Origin: Eutypella sp. D-1
Taxonomy: Eukaryota; Ascomycota; Sordariomycetes; Xylariales; Diatrypaceae
DNA length: 64,000 nucleotides
Assembly: GCA_023313575.1 (NCBI GenBank)
Contig: JAJTTP010000016.1
Coordinates: forward strand, 248,001-312,000
Direction: 5' to 3'
Numbering within the stretch: position 1 is the first letter of the stretch; each line of letters opens with the position of its first letter. Shown in pieces: positions 1-12,883 of this stretch. The position numbers and the translations under genes are program-made. The notes under the pieces were generated by a model. That model did not search any database and was not told the origin of the DNA. It saw only the letters and a program-made list of their open reading frames with translations.

Positions 1-3000
1 CACCGTCTGTGCCGGGCCGCTCAGTGCAGTGGTCTGTCTGTCTGTCCTCCTAGTCCGGTCTGTCTGATTGCTTTGGTGCCACCGATGGCTATCACGGTGG
101 TACGACAGCGGATGATTTTCTTTTTTTCTTTCTTTTCTGAATCTCATAATCTTTTTTTTTTTTTTTTTTTTACTGCCCTGCCTACCTTACCACCTGTCAC
201 GAAAATGCGCATCTCGTACGCCCTTATCTCATCTCTCCCACCCCTGGACGTCGCACACGCTGCACTGTGACGGGCTGTGTTGTGCAACGCTTATTGGGCT
301 TGGTTTTGGTTATCTATCAGTTGAATGGGTGGACGGATAGATAACTGTCCTACTATCGTTGTCGTTCTTGGACCAGTGAGCTGTCTCGGTTAGGATTTCG
401 AGCATAATTATTTTTTAACCCCCTTCGCACAGTCCCTTCATTTCCTCCTCTCGCTTCCTTTCCAGCATCCCGGCAGTCGGCCTGTTAACCTTACCCTATC
501 GGATACCGACCATTTTGATTAAGTTGAAAGATAACCACCCAAAAGCAAAAAGGATATGAAGAAGAAAGAAAAGAAAAACCAAACCCCGAACTTCCCATCC
601 TCGGGAACGCATGACGTCGCATGTTGAAACGGGAAGCTGGACGGGGCATGTTGCCATTTTCGGATACCCTTTCTCTCTCTATTGGCTAATAAGCCGGGTT
701 AAGGAGGAAGGAGACTTCAGGGAGGGAGGGTCGTACATGTGAGCGCTAAGCCCTATTGCGATAAATTTAACGAGATTCCCACCCCACCCCACCCTGCTTG
801 AGCCTCGATCGTCACCCACCACCACCACACTTCTTCCTTCGCCGTCGTCGCCGCTAGCGCTAACGCCCCGTCCGTTTAAATGCCCGGTTTAGTAGTCGAC
901 CCAATCATCAACTACCTCACAACCCTAGGTGATTGTTTGCCGGATAAGGGTTGTGAGGGCATCGATTATTGACGGTCAGATATGTAAAACGGTTACGATT
1001 TGCGAATCTTCCTACCCCCAACTTCTTGTTTGCTTGCGTGCTTGCCAGGACCCTCGGAAATACGCCGGTTTCCATCTCGAAGCCCGAAATGAGTTGGGAG
1101 ATTGGCTCTGCCGCAAGGTGAGGTAGGTGAGACAAAGGTGACTGGGACATCTATATCCCCTGTGCCATCGTCGATGTTGCTGTTTGATGTGCGCTTATGC
1201 TCCTTATGTTGTAGGCTGTTAGTTAAATAGTTATACCATATTATGATTTGCATGTATAAGATTGGCATTAGTTGGCATTTCGAACTACTTGATATCTTGG
1301 CTCGGCCTAACCTTTCGCGCTGATGAGGTAACTATTATATACATATCTAAATCGTTAGTGAGGTTGCTTCGCAGGGCACTTGCTAGACAAGCCAAGATGC
1401 ACGTGCTGTTGAACGAATAGTCAATCACGAATCTACGCTATGTTTTTAACTAGTGCGTGTATCGTTCACTCTAGTAGTTGATCTGATTCCACAGGCACTG
1501 ACATCAAGACACGAGGGAACGTAACATCCGTGTCTTAGCCCTGGCTACTTACATGGTATAGCTAGGCTGCCTTATAGATTTCATGTAAATATTTGTAACT
1601 CGGACGGTGCTCGGATTATATCCGAACAACCAATCTATCCTCGGTTATTGATTGGTCTTCCGCTGTGTTTATTTTTGGCAATCCCTTCTCCTCTCTTCGG
1701 CAGCTCGGGGGCAGAAAGTCCCTGCATTCACGAAACCTGTGCCTATGTGACGAATGGCAACGTCGGACTTAACAATGCCCGTGTTGGGATTAATCCAAGT
1801 TAACATCCATACGGCAGCGACCCAGACGGATGGACTACGACATTTGCGTAGTCGACAGGTCTAGACTTGAGGTCCGGGGCTGACCCCACAAACAGACCCC
1901 ATACGGGCTATACCACAATTTCAGGTACTACAAGCCGAGCAGGGTTGTAAAAAGGCTGTCTGGTTGAATAGACATCGCCGACTACTTTAACTTCTCTGCT
2001 AATGCATGTGTACGTACAGTAGTTAGTGGTTTTAGTTGGGTACGCATGGCCCGAGGCCCAGGGATCCTGTCCGAAAGACCCATCATCCAAATATGTATAG
2101 AGTTACTAGTCTTCCAAGGTTCCCTGTCGACTCTTCCCCTTTTCGGGTTTAGATGTTACCATATTCGCGGATTCGCTTACCTCCAGCCAATCATATTTTC
2201 CCCGACTCGCTTCTTCTTGCAACCACATCTCACTTGGCTGTAACCTTGACTCGACGACCAACCACTTGTCGAGCTGTCTTCTATCAAACAACGCATTGGT
2301 ACGCTTTTCTTTTCTTTTTTGGAAATCTTTTTTTCCTCCCATCATCTTATCTGTTGGTCTTGTGTAACATTCTCCCTTTCGATCCAAACGTAGAGAGTAA
2401 TTGACAGCATTCTTCATATTACGCGGCAAATCCGGGTGATCAGCCCATCAAAACGGCCATTCCTCCGTCTTTACGTGTCGCTGATCTCTCCGTCGCTCCC
2501 AAGATATTTCCGAATCATGCTATCTAGATTTTAGTACCTGGAATCAGTCAATACTATCCACTTGTATACCAAAAAGCAACATTTTCGCTTAAATGGTGTT
2601 GTCTATCAGCTATTAGCCATTCGGTAAATAATTAGAGCACCAAACCAACGGCGCCTGAACCATGTAAATGCCGCGGTCAAACTACCGTACATGTTTCCCG
2701 GGAGGATCTTGTAGTTGTCAGAATCCACCGCCGTGTAGAAATCGGGGCGTACATAATATAAGACCTCGTCGTGCGTTATGCGGGTTCGCTTGCTTGCAGC
2801 CAATCGAGGGTTGCCTGTCTGCGTCCCTAGGTAGGTATTTATCCTCGACCACTAAAGAATCGCCCCTCAAAACAAGCAAGCAAGCCACTATCACCGTCGG
2901 CCAACAATAAAAAAATGACATATCCCATTGCCCATATTCCTAACACAAGCCCTACCTGGGTCATGATTGCCTCAACAGAAAGCAGGGGGGGAAACCAACG

Positions 3001-4304
3001 GCACCCGTCACCGAGGTGGTCCTCCTTATCAAGTGACCTTTTCTTAGTGGCTACCCGGAAACGGGTGCTGCCGCCATCACCTTCAGCCGCCCACTTCACA
3101 ATTACACGGTGACACGTTCAACGCATGTGGCTCTCTGGGGACCGCTTTTCTCCTGCGTACTATAGTTAGTAAGTTGGTGATATGGGAATTAAACCTTGGT
3201 AGCGTCGCCCTGAGTAGGCGACAAACGCGAGCCTAACGCAAGAGTACTCTTCTCGAATCATTCCCAAAGTGTCTTGGCATAAAGCGCATTAGATAACCCC
3301 GGGCTCGGGTGGAACCAACGTTTTGGGCCCGCCGCTCGTTGGTGGGTACGAGTGCGAGCTGGAAGACGGTCAGCTTAGCTCTAGGGTTGTGGATTTTTTT
3401 AGGAGGGGGAGAGCATCTTTCTACATCACTTCCTACTTCCCCAGACTTGCTCGCTTTTCTGGACAAGGCGCCCCGAAAACGTGATGACCCATCCCACTGG
3501 TCCGCATGGTCGGGCGACGCCTCCTGTCAGATATGCGCCATAGCTCTGGTTCCTGCTCACGGTTTGACCCAACTACGCCCCTGATAAGCGAGTATGGATC
3601 GTCATCTATCAGCGCTTGCCCTTTTGCACTGGAGCTGCCTGACTGTCGGGTCCTCTCTCGTGTCTCGCCTCGTCAGGCGAGGACATCCATTCGCCGAATT
3701 CTCGCTCGCTGTGACCGACTCTATTCTTGACAAAGCTCTCTGTCATCTTTTTAGACATGTCGTATTGTGTAATGCTATCTTTCCTTCCTTATCTTTCTCC
3801 CACAGATATCTCCAAAACGAACCTGCGTCTCATTCTCGAGCGCCTCGAACATTTCTTCTTGTCATCCATAATATCTAAAGAACTTCTTGGGCCGCTATTC
3901 CATCTACTGTCATATCACGGGCACCGTCTGACTGTTGCTGCTTAATATTGTCCTTGTAGCGTACGCTTCTCTACCAGGTTGATATTGCATAGGCTTCTCA
4001 TCCCATGGGGTTTACTATTCTCATCTCTTGGATATTTTTATTCGGTCCTATTCGAACAACCTGGACTTTGCAGCGCCGCAGTTAACCCTGGCAGAGAAAA
4101 CAAGGGCTATCCATTCATTCCATCTGCAGCCCCGTCGCAACCGTTGATCGAACTAGGGCTTTTGTCTCGGCTCTGACACTTAAGTGGTATATTTTATTAA
4201 GATCCCAGGGGTCCCTCAGCGGCAAGTAGCCGTGCAGCCCATCCCAATACAGCAACACTTCCCTGTCATCGCCTCTTTCCCCATTAGGAAGGGAGGGTGT
4301 CTAG
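1..4304. other. gene-poor intergenic region
   Basis: I find no supportable gene here. The stretch has pyrimidine runs (for example 120-175), a promoter-like segment at about 600-870 ending in CT- and CACC-rich sequence, and an ATG at 880 that opens only a 30-codon frame (880-972), possibly a gene start whose remainder is lost. The last 700 bases are C/T-rich, as expected for the promoter and leader of the gene that follows. Other open frames are short, overlap on both strands and resemble nothing I know. Confidence 0.5.
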
Positions 4305-6152
4305 ATGTCAGGAGCCAAGGTCTGGGGTCCGAGCAGCCCGTCAACAGAGCTGTCGTCTGCCCCCTTCAATCCATCAGTACTGCCACCATCGACGTATTGC
4401 CCTATATTGAAGCTACGTACCACCGAGGTCGTCGACTCCAGCCGTCGCCTATCAAAAGGCCTCGCTGTCCTGCAACGTCCCACAAGACACCCGTCCTCAC
4501 GTCACCAAACAGCAGCTTTCGTTGCACAGATCGACCCTTCGGTATCCGTCATCACGCCCATGTGCCAACCTTCAACCACTGAGTTCATGAGATCGGTCAT
4601 AAAGCACGCCGTTCCTGATGTGAAGATCGAGTCCATCCGGCCCCTGCCATGCGACCCGTCGCAGAGGGTCTTCACTGTCGAGGCCTTCGATGGCAGGATA
4701 CTTATGCTTGCCCTCTCACCATCGCCGACGTTGCGGCTGCTTAGGTCCGAGAAGTGGCTGGCATTAACCAACCTCCTTGTCACCAGGTGGCTTCGGTCGA
4801 CATACGAGAATGCCATCGGCCCGGACGGCAAGGTTCCTCCCGATGAAATAAGTGTCGTTGACGGGATCGGGAACAGACTAGCGAAGGGAAATCAACACGC
4901 AAGGACCAGGTCGACTGATCTCCCTAAAGGTGCTGTGCTACCATACGTTCCCGTACCCATATCCAACTCGATGCCAACGGCCGAAGTAGACACTGGATTC
5001 TATTACCTCACTGAGCCGACAAGAGGGATTTCTATCACTAGGTTACAGAAACCATTAACAATGCAGGAAAAGAAGGTCGTGAATTTCCAGACGGGGCGTC
5101 TAATCCGGCGGCTCTCTGAAGTGCGGTCTCCAAATGGGACTTTCGGACCTGCTGTCGCAGTAATAGGATCACGCCAGCAGCACCACGGGTCGCCACCGGT
5201 AGCCGTAGGCGGATCAGGCGGCACCGGAACCTGGACGAAGGCATTCCACTCGCTTCTGGAGGGCATTCTGAGGGACGGCGAGGACATGGCCGTCACCATA
5301 AGCTACGCACCCATACGATACCACTTCCGTAGGCTTTCGCACCTCCTCGATGCCGTTACGGTCGCGCGACTCGTCGTGCTCAATGCGGGAGACGACGATA
5401 ATGTGTTGGTGTCGAGAACTGCTACCGAGACGAACGATATGGCTCATCTCGGTAAGGACTTGATTGAGCCATCCCTAGTGAGCAACAGCCACTCGACTGA
5501 GCAGGAGGCGCAGCGTAGCCGTCAAACGAGGATTAGAGACGCAGGACCTGAAGGAACAGCCGCAATATCCGCCTCATCACAGCAGACAGATATCTCTGTT
5601 ACTGGGCTCTGGGATTGGAGCAACACAGTATTTGGCGACCCCCTCTTCGCCACCGTATTTAGTCGCGAGACATCACTCGAATTTCTTCAGGGCTTCCGAC
5701 AAGCTCCACCACCATCATCGCCATCGCCGTGGCCGCCGCCCCCCTCGCCCCCGCACACAGGGAAGGGACAGAAAGATCGCTATGAAACTCAACAAAACGA
5801 GGCCAGCACCAGCGCGAATAGCGGGACTGGCGATGACGGCGCCTCATCTCTTTCCTCCGACCCAGACTCAGACACCGAGTACGACGAGGTGGTGGAGGAC
5901 CGGGCAAACGCGGCGGTGCGGCTGTTGCTGTACGAGTGCTACCATGCCACGGTGAGTGTGGTGCGCCAGTTCTACCGACCAGACGCAGACAGCCCAGCAC
6001 GTGAGCTGACAGCACGCCGCCGCCTCGCTGCCGTGCTTGCCCGTCTCGGCGACGTCGAGGAGGCTACCGTTGGCAAGCGGCCCCGCCGTGCGAGCGGAGA
6101 CGCATGGCCTGCCTGGCCACCTGTCAAGAGGGTTAAAAGGAGCGGGGGCTGA
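4305..6152 (+). CDS. APH/choline-kinase-fold (kinase-like) hypothetical protein
   Basis: Single-exon frame of 615 codons. The most telling part is near residues 434-452, where a WDWSNTVFGDPLF segment matches the IDWE...DPL region that follows the active site in fungal aminoglycoside-phosphotransferase-like proteins. Upstream, near residues 350-370, a hydrophobic run leads into LNAGDDDNVLVSR, the place where active family members carry HGDxxxxN. The catalytic H-G-D is therefore not recognisable, although DDDN keeps acidic residues and an Asn. The C-terminal third is low complexity (a Pro-rich stretch, then an acidic Ser/Asp segment) and ends in a basic KRVKR tail that could be a nuclear signal. 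The first 85 residues are Ser/Pro-rich, so translation may really begin at the internal Met at 4560. Substrate unknown; possibly a pseudokinase. Confidence 0.7.
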   Translation: MSGAKVWGPSSPSTELSSAPFNPSVLPPSTYCPILKLRTTEVVDSSRRLSKGLAVLQRPTRHPSSRHQTAAFVAQIDPSVSVITPMCQPSTTEFMRSVIKHAVPDVKIESIRPLPCDPSQRVFTVEAFDGRILMLALSPSPTLRLLRSEKWLALTNLLVTRWLRSTYENAIGPDGKVPPDEISVVDGIGNRLAKGNQHARTRSTDLPKGAVLPYVPVPISNSMPTAEVDTGFYYLTEPTRGISITRLQKPLTMQEKKVVNFQTGRLIRRLSEVRSPNGTFGPAVAVIGSRQQHHGSPPVAVGGSGGTGTWTKAFHSLLEGILRDGEDMAVTISYAPIRYHFRRLSHLLDAVTVARLVVLNAGDDDNVLVSRTATETNDMAHLGKDLIEPSLVSNSHSTEQEAQRSRQTRIRDAGPEGTAAISASSQQTDISVTGLWDWSNTVFGDPLFATVFSRETSLEFLQGFRQAPPPSSPSPWPPPPSPPHTGKGQKDRYETQQNEASTSANSGTGDDGASSLSSDPDSDTEYDEVVEDRANAAVRLLLYECYHATVSVVRQFYRPDADSPARELTARRRLAAVLARLGDVEEATVGKRPRRASGDAWPAWPPVKRVKRSGG

Positions 6153-8151
6153 GGATATCTGGGAGTGAGGAAGGATCTGTTTTTGAGCGCTGGTCGTGGG
6201 TTGATACAACATAAGGCTGGGGCTGTCTACCTGTTTCTACTGTACTGACAAGAGGAAAGCGGGATGCGATGGTAGCGAGATGCTTGTATCACAACGCAGT
6301 AGACAGACGTGGAGAGGGCGGCTTAGGCATGGTGGAACCGAGCAAATGCGACCGTTGACTATGCCAAGGTTTGGGTTAACGCCTGACGGCATGAATGATG
6401 GTATCAATGAGTTAGCTGATAATAGCGGGCGTTCTATTCTTTTATGTTTATCTTCTGCAGCTCCACCCGTGTTCAAAGTGATTGACTTGTTAAGTAGCCG
6501 TATATTGTAGGCGATTTACCGCTAGTTTGAGGACTGAATTCGTACGCGCTCTGTGGCATCTTTCGGGGCAGTGTGTGCTTCTCCTCTCTAGATGAGTCGT
6601 CTTTCTCGGATCAGTTACACGGGACAGCAAGTTTCTTGGTAAACGCAGTGTAGACCTCTGTGAGCACAGTCTCGATCCTTGCAATTGTTGTGTCCTCTGC
6701 ATCGAGTTGGGAGGCCAATCGTCTGAGGCAGCCTCTATATTGTAGCTTCACCCTTCTGTGGGCTGGTCTCGTACAGATAGAGTCCATGCCATCGTGACTC
6801 CTCCGAATGGATGAAGACCGCATCTCTTAAACGTAATATCCCTGTACTATTATATATTTACGTATGGGTATCTGCTAATGCTGTAGTTGGAGGAAAGCAT
6901 GGGAGCGCGGATTCGGTTACCCAGATCTGTTCCGTGCAGATCTGAGTGTTAGTCGCCGTCCTCAGGGTTATGTAGTATGATCTCACGGGACTGTGCGAGA
7001 CGGATGGACAGAATGCTTCATCGTTAATTTTATGTAAGTGATGACGCAAATCAGTTTCTTATTAGATTCATTGTCCTTTAGGGCGAAACGGACTCGTGTG
7101 CTCGAAATAACTTGAAGTTTAGCTACTCTTAGGGAGGTGTGGGAGGTGTAGGCTTTGAAGGAAGGTGGCCTTAAGGGCGCGGAAATGGAGGGTCTCTTCT
7201 CACAGGTGCAGAACGCCTTACACAAGATTGTGCCCGACACTATTGATACATCTCTACAAAATCCAAGAGAGGATCAGCTACATCTCTCTTTGGCCATGAG
7301 CTGCTTTTAATATTCCCCTTTCTATCAAAAACAGTGTCGCATCGAGTATATAGGCCTATATGGGGCCACTCTGGACACCTATAAAAGCGAGCACCTAAGT
7401 CTAGGTTGGAGACATTCTTTTCTTTTTCTTCCGTTTCCCAAAGCCGTAGCCAGGCCCAAAATGGCCGAAAATATCACCTTTTCTGGTTGCGACAAGTAGC
7501 ATATATTAATTGGCATAAATCCAGGGAGGCTGCATCCACTTAACGAATATTTCATTTCGATAGATCTCGTCACTGATATCTTGGCTGTTTGGTGTATTTT
7601 GGTGTTGTCGAGATTCAGCCTTGTGCTTGGTATTTGGGAAGATCTAAAACGTTTCGTTGATTCTAGCTGCTTCAAGACCCCGCTGCTGGGTGTTACTAGG
7701 GATCCTCTTTTTCTCACACAGCCGAATTGAGTGAGCATTCACTCTTTTAGTTGGTCAGCTGAGGCTGACTGCAGACTCCATGCGTCGAAGTGAGAATAAT
7801 GGCATGGCTAAAGATTGGGCGCACCGTGGCGGCCAGTAAGCCTTATCTCTTGGCATCACGGCAAGTAGACTTAAGTATTGGGGCCCTCCTGAATCTTCTC
7901 TCGCTCATGTCTTGAACGCCAACAAAATCCCACAAATCTTTTTTTGTTTAAAAAAAACCCCAGAAAACAGACGATCTTCTCACGGGTACCAAAAGCGACA
8001 TCAAATCCTTCCCCCACTTTAATCAGTAGACTTTACCTAACTTTCAGGTGACGGATTCGTCACCAGTGCCACCCTTCCACTATCATAATTCCAATACACG
8101 ATAATACGGCCATCTCTTACATATTTCCAGCGGCTATTTTATTCCGAAACA
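6153..8151. other. intergenic region
   Basis: No recognisable gene. The longest frame (7379-7738, minus, 119 codons) has no family features and no splice context I can support. The last 250 bases before 8152 contain A/T runs and could be a promoter. Confidence 0.5.
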
Positions 8152-8203
8152 ATGTCCCCCAGCAACGATTCGCAGTCGTCTGCCTTATATCAAAAGTCCC
8201 TAG

Positions 8204-8563
8204 ATGGCGATAGCACTCTGCTCATCCGATGACCGATCCGCGCAGCAGTCCTTACACGGTGATTTCGAGGAATTCGACATCGAATCGCAGAATCTCGTTC
8301 AAGAGCCCGGTATCGCAAGCAATCTTGGCCAGTCCGTTAAGGGTGCTGCCGCCCGAACCGGGTCCAGACTGGGTAACCTGCATCAACTTTGTACTGGGCC
8401 GGTCCTGAATGTTCTCACGAAGATCCTGATATGTGTACTATACCTCCTCATCGGGGCCGCAGGACTTTTCGTCATCTGGTTTATTCTCATTGGTTTTACG
8501 ATCGTCATGACCAAGTTCGCCATGGCCGCAGTTTCAGTATGGGAAAAGACTGGAGCCTTATGA
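8204..8563 (+). CDS. small membrane protein, possibly frameshifted at its 5' end
   Basis: A 119-aa frame. Residues about 70-108 form a long hydrophobic stretch (ILICVLYLLIGAAGLFVIWF and onward) able to span a membrane once or twice; the first 60 residues are polar and acidic. I do not recognise a family. A second ATG at 8152, in a better start context, opens a 26-codon frame (8152-8232) that overlaps this start in another frame. Its peptide is Ser/Asp-rich like the start of the longer frame. Either it is an upstream ORF, or the gene once began at 8152 and a small indel near 8225 split it. Confidence 0.45.
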   Translation: MAIALCSSDDRSAQQSLHGDFEEFDIESQNLVQEPGIASNLGQSVKGAAARTGSRLGNLHQLCTGPVLNVLTKILICVLYLLIGAAGLFVIWFILIGFTIVMTKFAMAAVSVWEKTGAL

Positions 8564-9534
8564 TCCGCATCGAACAATTGCTTCTATCCGACATCCAGAA
8601 GAGAGTGTAGTACAACAGCCAAGTGAGCCCAACCTCACCAAAGCATACTTTCTGTTTCCTAATAGCGGATCTTTGCTTGTCGTAATTATCTTCAGCATTC
8701 TGGAATTTAGGTGGAGACACGGTACTACGCTCCACACATTATGTCCCCGATTGACTATCGTCAGTAAATCCAATGATATGACGGTTAAGGCTTTTATTTC
8801 CGGATTGCTTGGCCTTATATTTAATGTAGATAGATAAATCTTCGCGTTCGATAGACAATTTACCGACGAACCAGAGGCGTAAACCTACCCATAAATAATA
8901 TTCTCAGTGAGGCAAGCATCTCTAGCACCGTAAGTAAGGGTAGATTGAACCCAATTCCGCCTTGTGGCGTACTTATTCTACAATATTCCTCCACATCCTT
9001 CCTAGTTCGAAGCTTTCTGGCGTCAGCAAATTCTAACTGCAGTTTCAAGAGAATAGCCAATGCCACAAAGCCCTCAATGATCTTGCCATAGTCGAATCGT
9101 TTTACTTGCAAGTTTAGGCAAGCCCGCATACCTTTCGAACCTGTACGCATTATTGCCACTGCCTGTATTAGCCCATCATCATAGACTAATTATTGCATGA
9201 CTATGGCGTGGGCGCAATATCTGTAAGGACGAAGGTATCACATATCCCTTCAAGAATGCGCTTGAATAATGCCGTTATAGCTTCAGTTCAAGGGAGCTAC
9301 ACAGTTGCGTCCACTCGTCCTTGCAAACAAGACAAAAGCTCTACAGATGAAGAATTATAGGTTATTACACATTCAGGACAGATACCTTCACGGGTAATTA
9401 GATATAATTACCAGCGCCACGGCCAGAACTTATGGCTCCGTCAACGCCATAATTATTTTACTTGTAGCTGTATTCCGCAAGCCCATCATGATCCCTCTTT
9501 TTCTCTCCACATACACTGAACTGTTGACTTATGG
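8564..9534. other. intergenic region
   Basis: No supportable gene. A 99-codon minus-strand frame (8860-9159) has a moderately hydrophobic middle and basic ends, but no start context, family resemblance or splice partner. It may be a relic. Confidence 0.45.
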
Positions 9535-9841
9535 TGTCACACGGTTTGATAGGATCTTGGCAAATGTATGGTATTTGGAATCATGCAAGCACATCTACAG
9601 TTATGACTGCAAACGGAAGGCATTGGAGTGCAGATGACCACCAACGACCTATATGGCGGTTAGGACGGCTATAACAGAATACCTCGATGGCGGTACGTAC
9701 CAGCCATCATTAGTGTATATATAGGACCTAGATCTCCCACCAGACTGATCGAGAGGAGAAGACCTAAGGCCCTCGAGACCAAAGAAGAATTATTAGTTGT
9801 TCTGATCCATATCCAAGCCTTAGACACTAGCCCTTGTTACA
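9535..9841 (+). mobile_element. solo LTR, copy 1 (307 bp)
   Basis: The element begins TGTCACACGG and ends CTTGTTACA, giving TG...CA ends. It is flanked by an identical 5-bp direct repeat TATGG (9530-9534 and 9842-9846), the footprint of retroviral-type integration. A near-identical reverse-complement copy lies at 24966-25270 with a different flanking duplication, so both are independent insertions. Strand is assigned from a TATATATAGG promoter-like site near 9718. No internal retrotransposon sequence is adjacent, so this is a recombination-derived solo LTR. Differences between the copies are mostly C/T and G/A transitions, consistent with mild RIP. Confidence 0.9.
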
Positions 9842-12800
9842 TATGGGTAGTCATGCCTTGCCCATTTCCAAAAATCGGCCCCCAACAATAAATCCTAGTG
9901 AACACAGCCTTATTTAGTCTAGCTTATACTTAGCTCCTACTAGGATCTATGATCATTACACTCACATAGAATAATCCGACCTAGAATTGCGGGAAATGTA
10001 GCACAGTACGGAACTAGCACAGCCACGGTAGCGAGCCCCCAGAAGACACATTCGCTGTGATTCATTGTCTTATCCGGTAGAGGTCGAATATTGAGAACCT
10101 TGATGTCTGAAGTCAAGTATAGCAAGTTAAGCTACGTCACTATCCGCGGACACGTCGGAGCTTGGGCCACGCGATCCAAAGTTCCTATTATCTCTAAAAT
10201 TAGCTAGGACAGCGAAGGGGCCACCGCACATATTGACAAAGCTCTGCTGCCAGATCTATCCATCATACGCGGATGTATGTAAGTAATCAAGTACATAGGT
10301 ATACCAGGAGACCAATGGGGGCACCGCTGAATCTCGATGTACATCGCTGTAGAGTTGAAACCTTTGCGAGGGTGAAATGACCCCCCAGAATTTACCGATA
10401 TCCTAGACTACTCAATCATGACTAGTAAGCTAGTAGCGCCGTGGAAGTGGGGAAACTGATCGATCTTCCTTAAAATGATAAATCTTTGAACGGTAGCTGT
10501 GATTCTGAAAGTCTGTTATAGGGCCCCATTGGCCCCACCACACCTACTAGTTAATAAGGCAACGTCTGGCATATAATAAGCCGCTAAGGGCGGCACGGGA
10601 CGCAGTTATGGCACTACTTAAGCAGCAACGCTTAATAAAAAGGAATAGAATCAACGGCTAACGGTAGCATACGGTAGCTAATAAAAAAGCCGTATTCATA
10701 TAAAATAAATAGGGCCACTCGCCCATAAATACGAGCCCAGATAGCCCTAACGAAAAAAAAAGCAAAAAGGCAAGGCACTCCCTTAAAAGATTATTCTCTA
10801 AATCAATACCAAAGCGTCGACAGCTGTACACATTTATAATTTAACTCCGAGCTTCACCACCGCGAACTAAGCATTACCAGATAGAGAAAGTGAATACACT
10901 GCATAATACGCGACATATTGAAATATGCGCGTAGCACAGTGTACAAGAATATATAACCGGTAAACTCATTTTAAGATGCCACGGTTTTATATTGCGAAAA
11001 GCAACTTGATTAGTCTGGCCCAAGTATTACTAGCAAGTACTAGTTAAATCACAATTGGAACTTAGTTTTTAAAGCTCACCAGATCTACGAGTCCGGGGCA
11101 GCAACCCCGGAGTCCCAGATATTCTGGGTCTCCATTTTTATAGTACAGCCCGGCCTTTTCTGGGCCAACTTCCATTTCTGTCGACAGCATTCGTGTCTGA
11201 TTTGTCTGATTGGCTGACGTCAAGCTTGGTAGGATCAAAGCTTGGCCAATCAGATAAGTAGACTTGTGCTACATAAATCCACTATCAACGACTTGCCAAC
11301 AAATATTTTACATGTCAATCGATTTTTGCAGTATGGATATTTTCTACGCGTTAATAACACCACATATCTTGGTTGATTCGGCATATAATATTAGAGAGGA
11401 ATATGCGGAGAAACGTTTGGATATATTTTTCACGTCTTTGTTTCCATGACGTGTAACAATTCAAATAGATTAGGTGTACTGGCTATGAATATGCAGCACG
11501 GCATTTGACAGCTTGTCTGGATCAATAGAATAACACACGATTATATGAAGAGCCCATCTATTAAGACATCATGGATAGTGGGAATGTGGGATATCTAGGG
11601 GCGTGTCAGTCAGATTCACCATGTCTTCTGTGGGTCGCGGTGAATGATCCGACATCTGTGCTTCTTTTTCTGGGCCAGGCTGCTTTAAATAATAGGTAAT
11701 GCCATTTCATGCATATCAGGGTATACTAATTTCACCCGAAGCCATATACCGGATTTAGAATGTAAAGGGTAGCTGCCAGGGAAGTGATTTGGACTGTGTG
11801 TATGATCTGTGTTCACACGCCCTTGCGGGGGTTAGGTGATTAGCAGAAAGAAATTTTCCTCGACGGTGTCGAGCTCCGATTACATTGGTACATAGACAAA
11901 GTAATCAGTAACGATAGAGTAAATCATGGTAAACTGGAGGAGCCACATGGGCATGAGATGTGTAAGATGGACCATGCACCTTGTTTATCTTCACCGACTT
12001 AAACCTGACGGCCGTCACATGTACCTATGTATTATGACTTTTCCATAGACGCAGAATTGAAGGCGGCAGAAATCTCTGTATTATCCTCATTGTGCATATG
12101 CTAGCTTCAATTTTTTCTTAGACTAATGTCACAAGCCCTAGGGCTGGAGTACACGTAGACAGTAGATGGCGGAGCCGAGGATTCTACCCGCAACCCGAGT
12201 TCACTTGCTGCAGGTAGTCAAGAATTTTAAATCCCGCATCTCGTTACTGAATAGGTAGCAGATATCTGATTCCTATTGTATGCTTATAGGAGAGACAGTC
12301 TTCTTTTGCCAGATCGGGTGCACGTGGGAGCTGGGTGGGTCCTGTCCTGTCCATATCAAACTAGTAGATTTATGAACTATCCCGTGATCTTTTGCAGCTA
12401 CCGGAGCATGAAGCATAATATGAGCACTAGCACAGCGCATCAAGATCACCTTAGCTTATGGCACTAGGTATGTAGCTTTGTATAGCTTTTGCTTTTCAAT
12501 GCCCGTTCTATGAGATTTAGAGGCGGGAGCTTCATATTGAGGTAATTTTGGTACAAGAGACCGTTTACTGATCTACATTTTAAATCCCACCCGGAGAGGC
12601 CTTTCCCATAAACTGGTTTACTATTTAAACAACCCTTCTCACCCTACTTTCCAACCTTTCACCCCCTCTCAACATCTCACCATCCTTCCTCCATACACCT
12701 ACAACAACAACATCATCATTAAGGCAAAAGTTCCTTATCCCAAGTGGCTTCTTTCTAGAGCTCACTTGGCTCATCTTTCTGTTGCTAAGCCTTCTTGTGC

Positions 12801-12883
12801 TTGAGACTTCATCATCAACATACTATTCTTTCGTTAGTTGCCATCACCCACCACATCGTGGCTTCATAGCCCGGCTCGCCGCC
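9842..12883. other. gene-free region upstream of the HMG-box cluster
   Basis: About 3 kb without a recognisable gene. The part around 10560-10800 is A-rich and broken up, possibly an old mutated repeat. A strong imperfect palindrome occupies 11205-11254: outer 10-bp arms TCTGATTGGC / GCCAATCAGA and inner 7-bp arms CAAGCTT / AAGCTTG, so it carries CCAAT-box sequence on both strands. The last 300 bases are C/T- and CA-rich with a TATTTAAAC sequence near 12623, a plausible core promoter for the gene at 12884. Confidence 0.55.
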
